This document shows, piece by piece, positions 1-8,561 of a stretch of 64,000 bases of DNA; the first letter of the stretch is position 1, and each line of letters opens with the position of its first letter. The DNA comes from Caldilineaceae bacterium (GTDB lineage: Bacteria > Chloroflexota > Anaerolineae > Caldilineales > Caldilineaceae): NCBI GenBank assembly GCA_958295845.1, contig OY282376.1:943022-1007021 (forward strand), given 5' to 3'. The translations under genes were made by a program, and so were the position numbers. The notes below the pieces were generated by a model, which was not told the DNA's origin, ran no database searches, and saw nothing but the letters and a program-made list of their open reading frames with translations.

Positions 1-50
1 CGAAAACTGTCCGCCATACGCTCTGCCGCCACGTTGCGTACAAATGCCAT
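1..50 (-). CDS. Possible 5' end of a gene running off the window
   Basis: On the minus strand an ATG at 50-48 opens a frame of 16 codons (MAFVRNVAAERMADSF) that continues past the window edge. A TATAAT hexamer on the same strand at 76-71 would place a transcript start just ahead of this ATG. There is no well-spaced ribosome binding site and the visible part is too short to identify a family, so this is only a candidate. Confidence 0.25.
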   Translation of the reverse strand, partial: MAFVRNVAAERMADSF

Positions 51-268
51 CGTAATGGCAGATTCCAACGATTATAGCACCATTCGTGCAATTCATATAG
101 TGCTCTAAATCTGAAAAGTGCAAAATTGAATTGGGGTCACCCGGCCTGACAGACTGCCCAGTCTGGTTTCCTGCCCCGCCGCCAATGTCGGTAGGGGTGT
201 CCCTTGAGGGTGCCCTTGCACTCACCCCCACTCTGGACTACACCCTGATTCTGAACTGTGTCGGTTAC
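51..268. other. Intergenic region with a GC-rich fold
   Basis: I see no convincing gene. Positions 194-228 can fold with GGGGTG pairing to CACCCC around two small inner hairpins (CCCTTGAGGG and TGCCCTTGCA). It begins with GTAGGGG, as does the perfect hairpin at 14011-14035, so both may belong to one loose class of GC-rich intergenic repeats. Confidence 0.3.
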
Positions 269-637
269 TCAGGGGTCTGGGTAAAGCACTGCCGGCGCGG
301 CGCGGGCGAAAACAGCAATCAGGCGCACCGGCGCCTCCCCCACATTGCGGACCTCGTGTAGGATGCCCTCCGCGACGAAAACCGTAGTATCGGCGCCAAC
401 CAGGTGGCATTCCTCACCCAGTATGACCTCAACTTCGCCGCTGAGAAAAGTCAGGCTCTCCTCACAATCATGGTAGTGCAGAGGGATCACGCCGCCGGGA
501 GGCATATACTGCTCCCAAAGCTCCATCTGTTCCGCACCGCAAGTGCGCCCGGTAATGATGCGCGCCCCGGGAATCTTACTGCGCGTGCTGATTGGGTCGT
601 AATCTCCGTCAGAATGTGGAAGAACGGCCATCGACAT
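269..637 (-). CDS. Small cupin-domain protein
   Basis: A 122-residue single-domain cupin. The metal-binding cupin motif 1 is visible around residues 45-70: PPGGVIPLHYHDCEESLTFLSG carries the two histidines, the glutamate and the following glycine-rich turn. The C-terminal half has the matching second motif (GILHEVRNVGEAPVRLIAVF). Such proteins are cytoplasmic beta-barrels that bind a metal and act on or sense small carboxylates or sugars; the substrate cannot be read from sequence. The start has a GAGGAG site 5 bases upstream. It lies 38 bp downstream of the methyltransferase-like gene on the same strand, so the two may be co-transcribed. Confidence 0.8.
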   Translation of the reverse strand: MSMAVLPHSDGDYDPISTRSKIPGARIITGRTCGAEQMELWEQYMPPGGVIPLHYHDCEESLTFLSGEVEVILGEECHLVGADTTVFVAEGILHEVRNVGEAPVRLIAVFARAAPAVLYPDP

Positions 638-675
638 GGAACTCCTCTACCGGACTCGGACTGCTTACCATCCCT

Positions 676-1368
676 TTACGGCCCGGGTCGCCTCCGCAAC
701 CGTAACATCCGGTTGCCGCCCCGCTGAAACTCATAAGGGACCTCTTCTATTCTAGCCTGAAAGTCCCGTGCTGTGAAAGCGTCCAAAACGCCCTCGACGT
801 GAGGCGATGGCGCCCCCCCAACCTGCAACAGGGGAAAAGCCCGCGCCTCCGGGGCCACCCGCAGCATCTCCTCCAGTGCCCGTACATGGAACGCCAGGTC
901 AAACGCCTCACTGTACAGAAACAGAAAATGCGACGAAAGCGCCAGGTCAAAACTGTTGTCTTCAAACGGAAGGTCGGGCAAAGAAGCGTCCAGATAACGT
1001 CCCTCACGTAAACCCAGCGCAAAGTCGTCCAGGAACTTGCGCATAGCCCACATCCGTCGTTCACCCAATGCCGGCAACGACGGCACATAGGTCCAGACAA
1101 AGTCGTCCATGTTGCGCGCAAGCTGTTCAACGATTATGTCGTAAGTCTCTTCGACGCGCTTCTCAATCGCCTCCCCCGAAAACCCATACAGCGGATCAAC
1201 CGAAACAACCGAGTACCCCTGCGCCGACATCTCCGCATTAAAACTGGCCGGCCCGTCCCCGCACCCTATAATCCGACCGCGCAGGTCCCGCTCCCCCAGG
1301 TCGAACATCCCACAGTATTCCGCCATCGTCCTGCCCCAAGGCACAACACCGTCAATAGTGAAGGGCAT
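676..1368 (-). CDS. Class I SAM-dependent methyltransferase-like protein
   Basis: A protein of 230 residues from the ATG at 1368, chosen over a longer frame because GGAGG lies 7 bases upstream and the extra N-terminal residues look non-coding. A glycine-rich nucleotide-binding loop (IIGCGDGPASF) near residue 40 is followed by an acidic strand end (VVSVDPLYGF) and later by LPFEDNSFDLALSSHFL, the usual motif IV/post-IV region of class I methyltransferases. The C-terminus (PLLQVGG and a final LRLRRRP) fits the last strands of the fold. Substrate is unknown. It probably forms a two-gene unit with the downstream cupin. Confidence 0.7.
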   Translation of the reverse strand: MPFTIDGVVPWGRTMAEYCGMFDLGERDLRGRIIGCGDGPASFNAEMSAQGYSVVSVDPLYGFSGEAIEKRVEETYDIIVEQLARNMDDFVWTYVPSLPALGERRMWAMRKFLDDFALGLREGRYLDASLPDLPFEDNSFDLALSSHFLFLYSEAFDLAFHVRALEEMLRVAPEARAFPLLQVGGAPSPHVEGVLDAFTARDFQARIEEVPYEFQRGGNRMLRLRRRPGP

Positions 1369-1674
1369 CTCTACGCCTCCGTGTCTCCTGGTTGCAGAGC
1401 AGTTCCGTCTACTGGCGCCAGTTTCATTACCGACTCCTGGATCGAGGGTCACCACCATCCGAGCACGTATCGCATAACCCCGAATGATGGCAAAATATGA
1501 GGCTATTCAGGAGTAATGTGGGTTGGTCCGGATTGGCACTCCATATGCCAACGAAAGAACAGGAGTTGCTCGATCGCGATTCTGCCTCAGACTAAATCTC
1601 TCCTCAAGTCCAGGCCGCCCCTCTTCTGAATAAGAACACAATTCGTTACATTTCGACAGTCTGTTCGCCCTCCC

Positions 1675-1703
1675 TTGAGAGCGCACAACAGCTATGGCAC
1701 AAT
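1675..1703 (+). promoter_or_regulatory. Candidate sigma-70 promoter for the DUF402 gene
   Basis: TTGAGA (1675-1680) and CACAAT (1698-1703) are separated by 17 bases and lie about 40 bases ahead of the TTG start at 1743. The -10 match is modest. Confidence 0.3.
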
Positions 1704-1742
1704 AGCTATCGATTCCGAATCCCAAGAAAGCGAGAGCGGCCC

Positions 1743-2378
1743 TTGACCTCTGCGGACACGAGTACAATTCGCTGGTCTCCCGGCGATCATGTCCTGCTGC
1801 GCCAACTCTGGACAAGCGAAGTCTGGGCCGCAATCCCCGCTACCATTGTCGAAGACAGCAGCGACCTCGTATCCCTCTACATCGCCCCCGGCGCCATCTT
1901 CGCCGGACCAGATTGCTCCCGCGATGAGCATCTGCACGTCGCAGCAGGCCGCGTGTGGGATCTCAAACTTTATGAATGGACCGGCCAACACCACCTCTGG
2001 GCCTCCGTGCCCGGAGAAGCAGCCTCCATCTGGACAATCTGGTCCGCCTCCGATTGGACCCATGTCGGCTGGAAGGTCAATCCCGAACTGCCCCTAAAAC
2101 GTACGCCCATCGGCTTCGACACAACCGACCACGTCCTCGACGCGGTCATCAGCGCCGACCTCACCTCATGGCAGCTCAAAGACGAAGACGAGCTCGCCGT
2201 CGCCATCGATCTTGGCCTGCTTACAGAAGCTGAAGGTGAACGGATCCGCCGCGAAACACAGTGCATCGCCAGCAAGTGTGTATCGTCCCGCCGCCGGCAA
2301 CTCCAAACATGGGCCGCCTGGCGTCCACCGTCTCAGTGGAAACTTCCCATCCTCCAGGGCAACTGGGAAGCCCCGTGA
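1743..2378 (+). CDS. DUF402 (FomD-like) family protein
   Basis: A protein of 211 residues that begins with TTG. The middle carries the DUF402 barrel signature: an acidic TTDHVLDAVISADLTSWQ stretch near residues 128-145, then KDEDELAVAIDLGLLTEAEG, and a tryptophan-rich tail (TWAAWRPPSQW). Members related to FomD and to the nucleoside phosphatase Ntdp use the acidic residues to bind divalent metal and hydrolyse nucleotide-linked phosphoesters. Whether this protein acts on nucleotides is inference from the family. It is convergent with the FAH gene (24 bp between stop codons). Confidence 0.75.
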   Translation: MTSADTSTIRWSPGDHVLLRQLWTSEVWAAIPATIVEDSSDLVSLYIAPGAIFAGPDCSRDEHLHVAAGRVWDLKLYEWTGQHHLWASVPGEAASIWTIWSASDWTHVGWKVNPELPLKRTPIGFDTTDHVLDAVISADLTSWQLKDEDELAVAIDLGLLTEAEGERIRRETQCIASKCVSSRRRQLQTWAAWRPPSQWKLPILQGNWEAP

Positions 2379-2401
2379 CGCCACAACACCGCCATCCCCA
2401 A

Positions 2402-3175
2402 CTACCCCTCCGCCACCACCGGGTTGCGTAGCACCCCAACCCCTTCAATCTCAATCTCCACCACATCCCCCGGCTGGACCGGACCCACGCCCGACGGCGT
2501 ACCCGTCATAATCACATCACCCGGCAGCAGCGTAATCGCGTCGCTGATATAAGCGATCAACTCAGCCACCGGAAAAATCAGGTCGTCCGTGTTCGTGTGC
2601 TGCTTGACCTCTCCGTTCAAACGCGTTGTCAACTCAAGATTAGTGGAATCCAGACCCGTCGTAATGTAGGGCCCCAACGGCTTGAACGTATCGAATCCCT
2701 TGCCAATCAGCATGCAGCCATTCGCCATCTCATTGGCCTGGATCACCCGTTCGCTGACATCATTTCCGCATGTGTACCCCAATACATAGTCCAGCGCATC
2801 CTCTTTCGAAACCCGGCGCGCCTCCTTGCCCATAATGACCGTCAGCTCGCCCTCATAATGGACGTTCTGCCCCTGACTCGGATAAATGATCGCATCCTCC
2901 GGGTCCAGAATGGCCGTCGAAGGCAACATGAATAGCATCGGCTGGTCCGGTGGCGTCTGCCCGCCCTCCTCCGCATGCGCAAGGTAATTCAGCCCCACCC
3001 CAATCAACCGCGGCTTCCCCACCGGCGCCAGCACCCGAACGTTGTCCAGATGCGTCGTCTCGCCGCTCTCCTCCATACTGTCGAAAGGACAAGAAGTCAA
3101 CTGGCGAATAGCCCCGTCCTCCTCCAAAATTCCGTACCTCGTCGTATCGTCCGCACTGTAGCGCAAAATCTTCAT
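2402..3175 (-). CDS. Fumarylacetoacetate hydrolase (FAH) family protein
   Basis: A protein of 257 residues from ATG 3175, with GAGGAG about 9 bases upstream; an in-frame TTG two codons earlier is less well spaced. The N-terminal lid strand leads to LIGVGLNYLAHAEE, then the FAH core: the metal ligands lie in VHYEGELTVIMGK, and GYTCGNDVSER, GKGFDTFKPLGPYI and MTGTPSGVG are all present. Family members hydrolyse, decarboxylate or hydrate beta-diketo or 2-oxo acids with Mg2+ or Mn2+; in sugar-acid regions they often act on 2-keto-3-deoxy acids. The exact substrate is not decidable. The gene upstream on this strand is separated by a long repeat-filled gap. Confidence 0.9.
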   Translation of the reverse strand: MKILRYSADDTTRYGILEEDGAIRQLTSCPFDSMEESGETTHLDNVRVLAPVGKPRLIGVGLNYLAHAEEGGQTPPDQPMLFMLPSTAILDPEDAIIYPSQGQNVHYEGELTVIMGKEARRVSKEDALDYVLGYTCGNDVSERVIQANEMANGCMLIGKGFDTFKPLGPYITTGLDSTNLELTTRLNGEVKQHTNTDDLIFPVAELIAYISDAITLLPGDVIMTGTPSGVGPVQPGDVVEIEIEGVGVLRNPVVAEG

Positions 3176-3226
3176 CGTCAAATCTCCTCTAAGTGAATAA
3201 AGCTACCTGAATCCAGAAACCAGCTT

Positions 3227-3660
3227 AGCCAACAGTGTCTACGCCCACACCTGTTGTCCCAATCCACTGACCACTAACCACTGATCACTATCCACTGCAG
3301 TTGGGCGTTCGGGCCTTCGGCCCTCTCTTGTGCGGGGGCTGCGCCCCCGCAACGCCCCGCCCTTACTAGACCACCGTGCTTATTCTTCCCCGGCAACATG
3401 TCTAGAGAAAGGTGTTTAGCCAACAGAGTCTACCTCCTCACGCGCTATCTCAGCCCCTAACCCCTAACCCCTGCAGTTCCCCCCGCAGTTCCCCTGCAGT
3501 TCCGCGCCCCCGCAACGCCCTGCCCTTGCTAGCCACCGCGCCTATTCTTCCCCAGCACTGTGTCTAGCCAACACTGTGTCTAGCCAACACTGTGTCTAGC
3601 CAACACTGTGTCTAGCCAACACTGTGTCTAGCCAACAGTGTCTCCTCCCCCACTTGCTCT
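3227..3660. repeat. Composite double-hairpin repeat, copy A plus partial second copy
   Basis: The core at 3301-3375 has two perfect hairpins: GGGCCTTCGGCCC (3311-3323) and GCGGGGGCTGCGCCCCCGC (3332-3350). It is followed by a tail (CCGTGCTTATTCTTCCCCGG and a TCTAGCCAACAGTGTCT-like element) shared with the copy at 58548. A second partial copy lacking the first hairpin runs from about 3497 to 3556. ACCACTGATCACT-like short repeats precede the core and CCCCTAACCCC repeats lie at about 3454-3475. I see no gene in 3176-3850. Confidence 0.75.
3556..3643. repeat. Tandem 16-bp repeat, five exact units
   Basis: The unit cactgtgtctagccaa occurs five times head to tail (3556-3571, 3572-3587, 3588-3603, 3604-3619, 3620-3635), followed by a truncated variant (cagtgtct). 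It is an expansion of an element found singly at 3227, 3417 and 58647 within the same repeat family. There are no spacers, so it is not a CRISPR array. Confidence 0.9.
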
Positions 3661-3850
3661 CTCAAACCTCTGACCACCGAACTTCCATCAAACACGGCTG
3701 AAATGTTGCTCACACAGTAGCAAAAGGTTTGCAGCCATGATAGACTGTGCCAACGGCTGATCAACACCGGCAATTGATGCCAAACAGTCGCTATCTCCAC
3801 AACTCACGAGCTCAGAACCACCACCCAAGATCACAAAGGAGCACACAAAT

Positions 3851-4606
3851 ATGACCACCTCCGGCAGAGTAGCAATCATCACCGGCGCAGGGTCCGGCAT
3901 CGGCAAACGCACCGCACTGCTTCTGCTCGCGGAAGGATATTCCGTCGCCCTCGCCGGCCGCCGCCTCGACCGAATCGAAGAAACGGCCGCAGAGTCCGGA
4001 GCCGGCGAACGTGCCCTGGTCATCCAGACCGACGTCACCGATCCCGCTGCCGTAGACGCCCTCTTCGACCGCACAATCGAAGCCTTCGGTCGCCTCGACC
4101 TCCTCTTCAACAATGCCGGCCGCGGCGCCCCGCGCGCCGATTTTGACGAGATCACCTACGAAGACTGGAAATCCGTCGTCGACGTAAACCTGACCGGCGT
4201 CTTCCTCTGTTCGCAGAGGGCCTTCCGCATCATGAAGAATCAAACGCCCCAGGGTGGCCGCATCATCAACAACGGTTCCATCTCGGCGCATACCCCACGC
4301 CCCAACTCCGCCCCCTACACCTCGACCAAACACGCCATCACCGGCCTGACAAAATCCACGTCTCTCGACGGTCGCGCCTACAACATTTGCTGCGGCCAGA
4401 TCGACATCGGCAACGCCGCCACCGAAATGACCGAACGCATGCGTTCCGGCATTCTGCAGGCCAACGGCACCACCATGGTTGAGCCGAACATGGACTCCGA
4501 CGGGGTCGCCCAAACCATCCTTTATATGGACAGCCTGCCCCTGGACACCAACGTACTCACCTTGACCGTCATGGCCAATACGATGCCATACGTAGGCCGC
4601 GGCTGA
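3851..4606 (+). CDS. Short-chain dehydrogenase/reductase (SDR)
   Basis: A classical SDR of 251 residues. The cofactor loop TGAGSGIG lies at residues 11-18 and the adenine-contact NNAG is near residue 88. The catalytic Ser is in NNGSISA, and YTSTK holds the Tyr and Lys. An Arg pair after the second strand (LAGRRLDR) suggests NADP(H). The segment after the active site ([15 protein letters not shown]) replaces the usual PG motif. It oxidises or reduces a hydroxyl/keto group on an unknown substrate, plausibly a sugar or polyol given the neighbourhood. It converges on the PhyH-like gene with only 6 bp between stop codons. Confidence 0.92.
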   Translation: MTTSGRVAIITGAGSGIGKRTALLLLAEGYSVALAGRRLDRIEETAAESGAGERALVIQTDVTDPAAVDALFDRTIEAFGRLDLLFNNAGRGAPRADFDEITYEDWKSVVDVNLTGVFLCSQRAFRIMKNQTPQGGRIINNGSISAHTPRPNSAPYTSTKHAITGLTKSTSLDGRAYNICCGQIDIGNAATEMTERMRSGILQANGTTMVEPNMDSDGVAQTILYMDSLPLDTNVLTLTVMANTMPYVGRG

Positions 4607-4612
4607 TCGCGC

Positions 4613-5503
4613 CTACTGATAGCCGCCAATCCCCAGGAGCTCCTTCGTTTCGGAATCGGCCTCGTCCAAAAACGCATCGACGAGGCTGTCCTCCGGTTTG
4701 ACGCCAAAGGGAGAATAGCGCATCCACGTCGGCCCGTAACAGAGGATAAGCAGACGGCGCTTTTCACCGTCAGGCCGCGTCGGCAAAGCCCGGTGCCACA
4801 GATTGCTGTGCATGATTATACATGTCCCTGCCGGCCCCCGCACCACCTTCTGTCCCGGCAGATCGTCGTAGCAGTCAGCCGGCAGCGGGTCATGGAACCG
4901 CCGGTGCGATCCGGGTACAATCGCCAGCGTACCATTCGCGTCATTCAGTTCATCCAGGTAAATCAGGCAATCTAAAGTGTGCGGAAAGGAGAAGAATGCC
5001 GGCAGAGGCTTGGGCACCGTGCGCCGGTGTAGGTGCCACTGCGTTTCCTGGTTCGGTTCGCCCGGGTAACTGACCCGCCCGCCCAACTGGCGGATGCGTA
5101 CAAACGGTCCCAACACCGCCCGCGCAACCGAAAGCGTCGGCTGAAAACTGACCAGGTCCAGAAAGGCCGCGTGCTTGTCCATCAGATAACGTGGAAACCA
5201 GCCACCGAACCGCTTCGAACGGCTGACAGCCGCAGACTGTGCTGCCTCTTCGCCGTCAGTGCGAGGGTCGGCAGCCACTTCGGCGCTTTCGACCTCGTCG
5301 AGGGCGCCGCGCAGCCGCTCCAACTGCTCGCCCTGAAAAAGCGCCTCCCGGATCAAGTACCCCTGCTCGCCCAGATGCTCGATCTCCTGCGGCGTTGCCA
5401 GCACCGTGAAACTGCGCGCCTTGTCTTCGTTGTCCGCATTGGTCATAATCTCATAAGAGACCGTGTGGCTGGGAAATTCTGCATACCTTCCTTGCTCAGA
5501 CAT
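4613..5503 (-). CDS. Phytanoyl-CoA dioxygenase (PhyH)-like protein with altered metal motif
   Basis: A protein of 296 residues with the PhyH double-stranded beta-helix. An N-terminal helical part (QEIEHLGEQGYLIREALF) is typical of the family. The distal iron ligand is in NLWHRALPT and the 2-oxoglutarate-binding Arg follows in EKRRLLIL; VPGSHRR is also conserved. The first iron motif, normally His-x-Asp, reads WHLHRRT here: the DNA codes CAC (His) where Asp is expected. This may change or abolish iron binding, or be a subfamily variation. Family members hydroxylate or otherwise oxidise small molecules with Fe(II) and 2-oxoglutarate. The substrate is unknown. Confidence 0.82.
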   Translation of the reverse strand: MSEQGRYAEFPSHTVSYEIMTNADNEDKARSFTVLATPQEIEHLGEQGYLIREALFQGEQLERLRGALDEVESAEVAADPRTDGEEAAQSAAVSRSKRFGGWFPRYLMDKHAAFLDLVSFQPTLSVARAVLGPFVRIRQLGGRVSYPGEPNQETQWHLHRRTVPKPLPAFFSFPHTLDCLIYLDELNDANGTLAIVPGSHRRFHDPLPADCYDDLPGQKVVRGPAGTCIIMHSNLWHRALPTRPDGEKRRLLILCYGPTWMRYSPFGVKPEDSLVDAFLDEADSETKELLGIGGYQ

Positions 5504-5682
5504 AGCGTCCAGGACCTCTTATTCGCAGTTTTCCAAACGATAGCCGGCAGGGCCTCTGATCCGGCCTCCGGGCTCTAGCTAGTCTACGGCAGTTTCCGTC
5601 TCTCGCGCAAAAGCCTTCGCCGGGCCCAGAATCCGGCACCGGCGGCTCGCCGCCATAATTCCACCCTGGAGAATTCCGCTCG

Positions 5683-6690
5683 ATGGCCAAACACAAAGTG
5701 ATTCTGAATCCCTACCCCCGTCCCCTGGATATGATCATGTCCAGCCACGACGCGGACCGGCTCCATGACCTCGCCGACGTGATCTGGGGCAAGGACGAAA
5801 ACATCCCCGATTCCGAGTTCGCCCGCGCCTGCGGCGACGCCTACGCCATCATAACCACCTCATGGCAGCAGAGATCACTGGCCGAAATGCCCAACCTGCG
5901 CGCAATTATGGAAACCGGCGGCCGCCATCCCAGCCCCGAGAATTTGGACTACGAGACCTGCTTCGCCCGCGGCATCCGCGTCCTCAGTTGCGCACCCGCC
6001 TATGGCCCCATGGTCGCCGAAATGGCGCTCGGCATGGCCATCGCCGCCGCCCGCGGCATCGTCAGCGCACACACCGACTTCGCCGCCGGCGAGGAACGCT
6101 ACCTCTACCCCAGCAACAGCACCGCCTTTACCCTCTACGACCAGCCCGTCGGCTTCATCGGCTTCGGCGGTCTCGCCCAATCTCTCAAACCTCTGCTGGC
6201 CCCCTTCCGCTGCCCGATTCAGGTCTACGATCCCTGGCTGCCCGCAAGCTTCATCAACGAACGCGGCTGCACGCCAGTCAGCCTCCAGGAGCTGCTCCCG
6301 ACTGCACGCGTCATCTTCGTGCTGGCCATCCCCTCCAACGAGAACAAAGCTATGCTCGACCGCGAGCTGCTCTCAATGATCAGGTCCGACGCCGTCCTCG
6401 TCCTCATCAGCCGCTCCCACCTCGTCGACTTCGACGCGCTCACCGAAATGTTGCATCAGGGCCGCTTCCGCGCCGCCATCGACGTCTTCCCCCAGGAGCC
6501 GCTGGCCGCCGATCATCCCATTCGCTCCGCACCCAACACGATTCTCTCCGCCCATCGAGCCGGCACCGTCTGGCAGGATATGCACACAATCGGCCGCATG
6601 GTCGTCGATGATCTGGAAACGATGCTCGCCGGCCTGCCGCCTACAAAGATGCAGATTGCCCAACCCGAACTCGTCTACCGTCTGCCATAG
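5683..6690 (+). CDS. D-isomer 2-hydroxyacid dehydrogenase family protein
   Basis: A protein of 335 residues with the two-domain formate/glycerate dehydrogenase layout. The NAD-binding loop is GFIGFGGLAQ at about residues 153-162, with Ala where the third Gly is usual. The catalytic triad is visible: Arg in LISRSHL, Glu in VFPQEPLA and His in LSAHRAG. Such enzymes reduce 2-keto acids or oxidise D-2-hydroxyacids with NAD(P)H in the cytoplasm. GGAG lies upstream of the ATG. Downstream neighbours (mannonate dehydratase family, amidohydrolase) suggest a sugar-acid pathway. Confidence 0.88.
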   Translation: MAKHKVILNPYPRPLDMIMSSHDADRLHDLADVIWGKDENIPDSEFARACGDAYAIITTSWQQRSLAEMPNLRAIMETGGRHPSPENLDYETCFARGIRVLSCAPAYGPMVAEMALGMAIAAARGIVSAHTDFAAGEERYLYPSNSTAFTLYDQPVGFIGFGGLAQSLKPLLAPFRCPIQVYDPWLPASFINERGCTPVSLQELLPTARVIFVLAIPSNENKAMLDRELLSMIRSDAVLVLISRSHLVDFDALTEMLHQGRFRAAIDVFPQEPLAADHPIRSAPNTILSAHRAGTVWQDMHTIGRMVVDDLETMLAGLPPTKMQIAQPELVYRLP

Positions 6691-6802
6691 CAGCGGAAAC
6701 ACCAAGCGAGTGCGACCAGCCAACAAGCGCCTTTACATCGTATAGCGTCCTTCGCAGTGTCCGCATATACTTCTCTCACCCAGATCACCCTTGGAGCCGA
6801 AC

Positions 6803-7819
6803 ATGAGAATCTGCGTCTATGCAACCCTGCCCGACCAGAACAACTACCTCAGCTTTCTGAAACAGTACGATATCCTTGACGTCGCCATCAGTTCTACCTC
6901 CCATCCTGAATACCGGACACGCTTCTCACCGGAGGCGGCCAGCGAACCCGGCGCCTTCTGGGATTTCCCAACCCTCCTGAGGGCGCGAACACATTGCGAA
7001 GACGCCGGCCTCAACCTCGTTTCGATCGAAAACCCCCTGCCAAACTGGTGCTATGAAAAGATAGTCCTGGGCCAGGAAGGCCGCGACCAGCAGATCGAAA
7101 ATGTCGCTGAGACCATACGCAACATGGGGCGAGCCGGAATTCCGGTCTACGGCTACCACTGGATGGTCAATCAGCCGGGTGTCACCCGCAACTCCTGGCG
7201 CACCTCCCTCACGACGTCCGGCCGCGGCAACGCCCAGGTCAGCAGTTTTGAGCTGGAACTGGCCAACCGCGGCCCCCTCTTCCGCGATCGTGAGTACAGT
7301 CACGAGGAAATGTGGAGCTACTACGAATATTTCATTAAAGCAATAGTCCCCGTCGCCGAGGAAGCCGGCGTCAGACTGGCTCTCCATCCCGACGACCCGC
7401 CCGTGGAAAAGCTCGGCGGCATGCCGCGCCTGTTCTACAATCCAGACGGTTTTCAGCGCGCCATGGACATCGCCAACAGCCCGGCAAGCGGCCTCAACTT
7501 CTGCCTCGGCAACTGGACCGCCATGAACGTTGACACCCACGCCGCCATCCGTCGCTTTGGCGGTCGCGGGCAGATCGTCTACGGCCACGTTCAGGGCGTC
7601 AAGGGCACCGGGCCCGCCTTCCGTGAGTGTTTCCTCGAAGAGGCCGACTGCGACTTCCTGGAAATATTCAAGACTTTCAGAGAGGTTGGCTTTACCGGCG
7701 CCCTCATCCCCGGCCACTTCCCCCACACCATCTATGACGACAAGAGCCCGCATCACGGGCTGCTTTACTCGGTCGGCTATATCAAAGGTCTTCTCAAGTC
7801 TCTTGAGGAAGACAATTAG
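6803..7819 (+). CDS. uxuA: Mannonate dehydratase (UxuA) family protein
   Basis: A protein of 338 residues. ATG 6803 was chosen because GGAG sits 7 bases upstream; a TTG four codons earlier lies inside that site. The TIM-barrel sequence matches the UxuA family: LVSIENPLP, VYGYHWMVNQ, RLALHPDDPP, LNFCLGNW, IVYGHVQGVKG and GFTGALIPGHFP carry the His, Asp and Cys residues expected around the metal. UxuA removes water from D-mannonate to give 2-keto-3-deoxygluconate in hexuronate breakdown. Related barrel proteins may use other sugar acids, so the family call is firm and the substrate less so. It lies 57 bp ahead of the P-loop gene, probably in one operon. Confidence 0.8.
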   Translation: MRICVYATLPDQNNYLSFLKQYDILDVAISSTSHPEYRTRFSPEAASEPGAFWDFPTLLRARTHCEDAGLNLVSIENPLPNWCYEKIVLGQEGRDQQIENVAETIRNMGRAGIPVYGYHWMVNQPGVTRNSWRTSLTTSGRGNAQVSSFELELANRGPLFRDREYSHEEMWSYYEYFIKAIVPVAEEAGVRLALHPDDPPVEKLGGMPRLFYNPDGFQRAMDIANSPASGLNFCLGNWTAMNVDTHAAIRRFGGRGQIVYGHVQGVKGTGPAFRECFLEEADCDFLEIFKTFREVGFTGALIPGHFPHTIYDDKSPHHGLLYSVGYIKGLLKSLEEDN

Positions 7820-7876
7820 TAGCAGTACCGATCCCGCCAAACATCCAGCCAACATAATAGAGGGAGAAACGGACCA

Positions 7877-8557
7877 ATGTACCTGATTCTGATAGGCTGC
7901 GAGTATGCAGGCACCACAACGCTGGCCCACGCCATCAACGAGTGGTCCAAGGAGAACTTGGGCACCGAATTCAAATTGATTCACGACCATTACAAACTGC
8001 CCGATACCAAACCGCACGGCGCAGAGCTTACGCCCGAGGATATCGCCACCTTCCAGCGGCTCAGCCCCCGTCTTACCGAAGTGATCCAGCGGCACAACCT
8101 CTACTACCACACGCCCTGGGCATCCGGTTCCGACGACAACTTCATGGGCATTGGCCTCTACTTCGACGAGTTGGTCTACGCGCCCAAATACTACGGCTAC
8201 GGCGGCCGCGGCCAGGAGGGCGACCGTGGCAAAATCTCCCGCCTGCTCGAACAGCGAATCCTCCAGTTCAGGCCCGACGCCGTCCTGATACGCCTGCATG
8301 CCGCGCCCGAGGTGATCCGCAAGCGCATGGCGCAGAGCCCGCATCCCTACCCCGTTGTGCCCGAAGAAGATGTCGAGCACATCAGCCAGCGCTTCGAGGA
8401 AGAGTACGAAAACTCGCTGATCCAACAGAAATTCACCCTCGACACGTCGACGGCAACAGTAGCCGAGTCTGTGGCCGACTTCGCCGCCAAGATCCAGCCC
8501 TACCTGACCGAAGGCGACCTGCTGCGGCAGGCCCTTCAGCGGGGAAAAGCGGGCTAA
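7877..8557 (+). CDS. P-loop NTPase-fold protein with substituted Walker lysine
   Basis: A protein of 226 residues that resembles small kinase-like P-loop proteins. The N-terminal strand-loop reads LIGCEYAGTTTL at residues 4-15, the place of GxxxxGK(T/S), but the DNA codes Thr (ACC) where the phosphate-binding Lys belongs. Later IRLHAAPEVIRKRMAQSPHPYP resembles the lid helix of nucleoside or gluconate-type kinases, and EEDVEHISQRFEEEYE follows. The protein may bind but not hydrolyse nucleotide, or use a different Lys. It sits between the mannonate dehydratase-like gene and the amidohydrolase, which starts 5 bp after this stop codon. Confidence 0.65.
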   Translation: MYLILIGCEYAGTTTLAHAINEWSKENLGTEFKLIHDHYKLPDTKPHGAELTPEDIATFQRLSPRLTEVIQRHNLYYHTPWASGSDDNFMGIGLYFDELVYAPKYYGYGGRGQEGDRGKISRLLEQRILQFRPDAVLIRLHAAPEVIRKRMAQSPHPYPVVPEEDVEHISQRFEEEYENSLIQQKFTLDTSTATVAESVADFAAKIQPYLTEGDLLRQALQRGKAG

Positions 8558-8561
8558 TCCA

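Noticed and set aside
3556..3643. Possible CRISPR array
   Set aside because: The 16-bp units are directly abutting with no spacers, and no cas gene is present.
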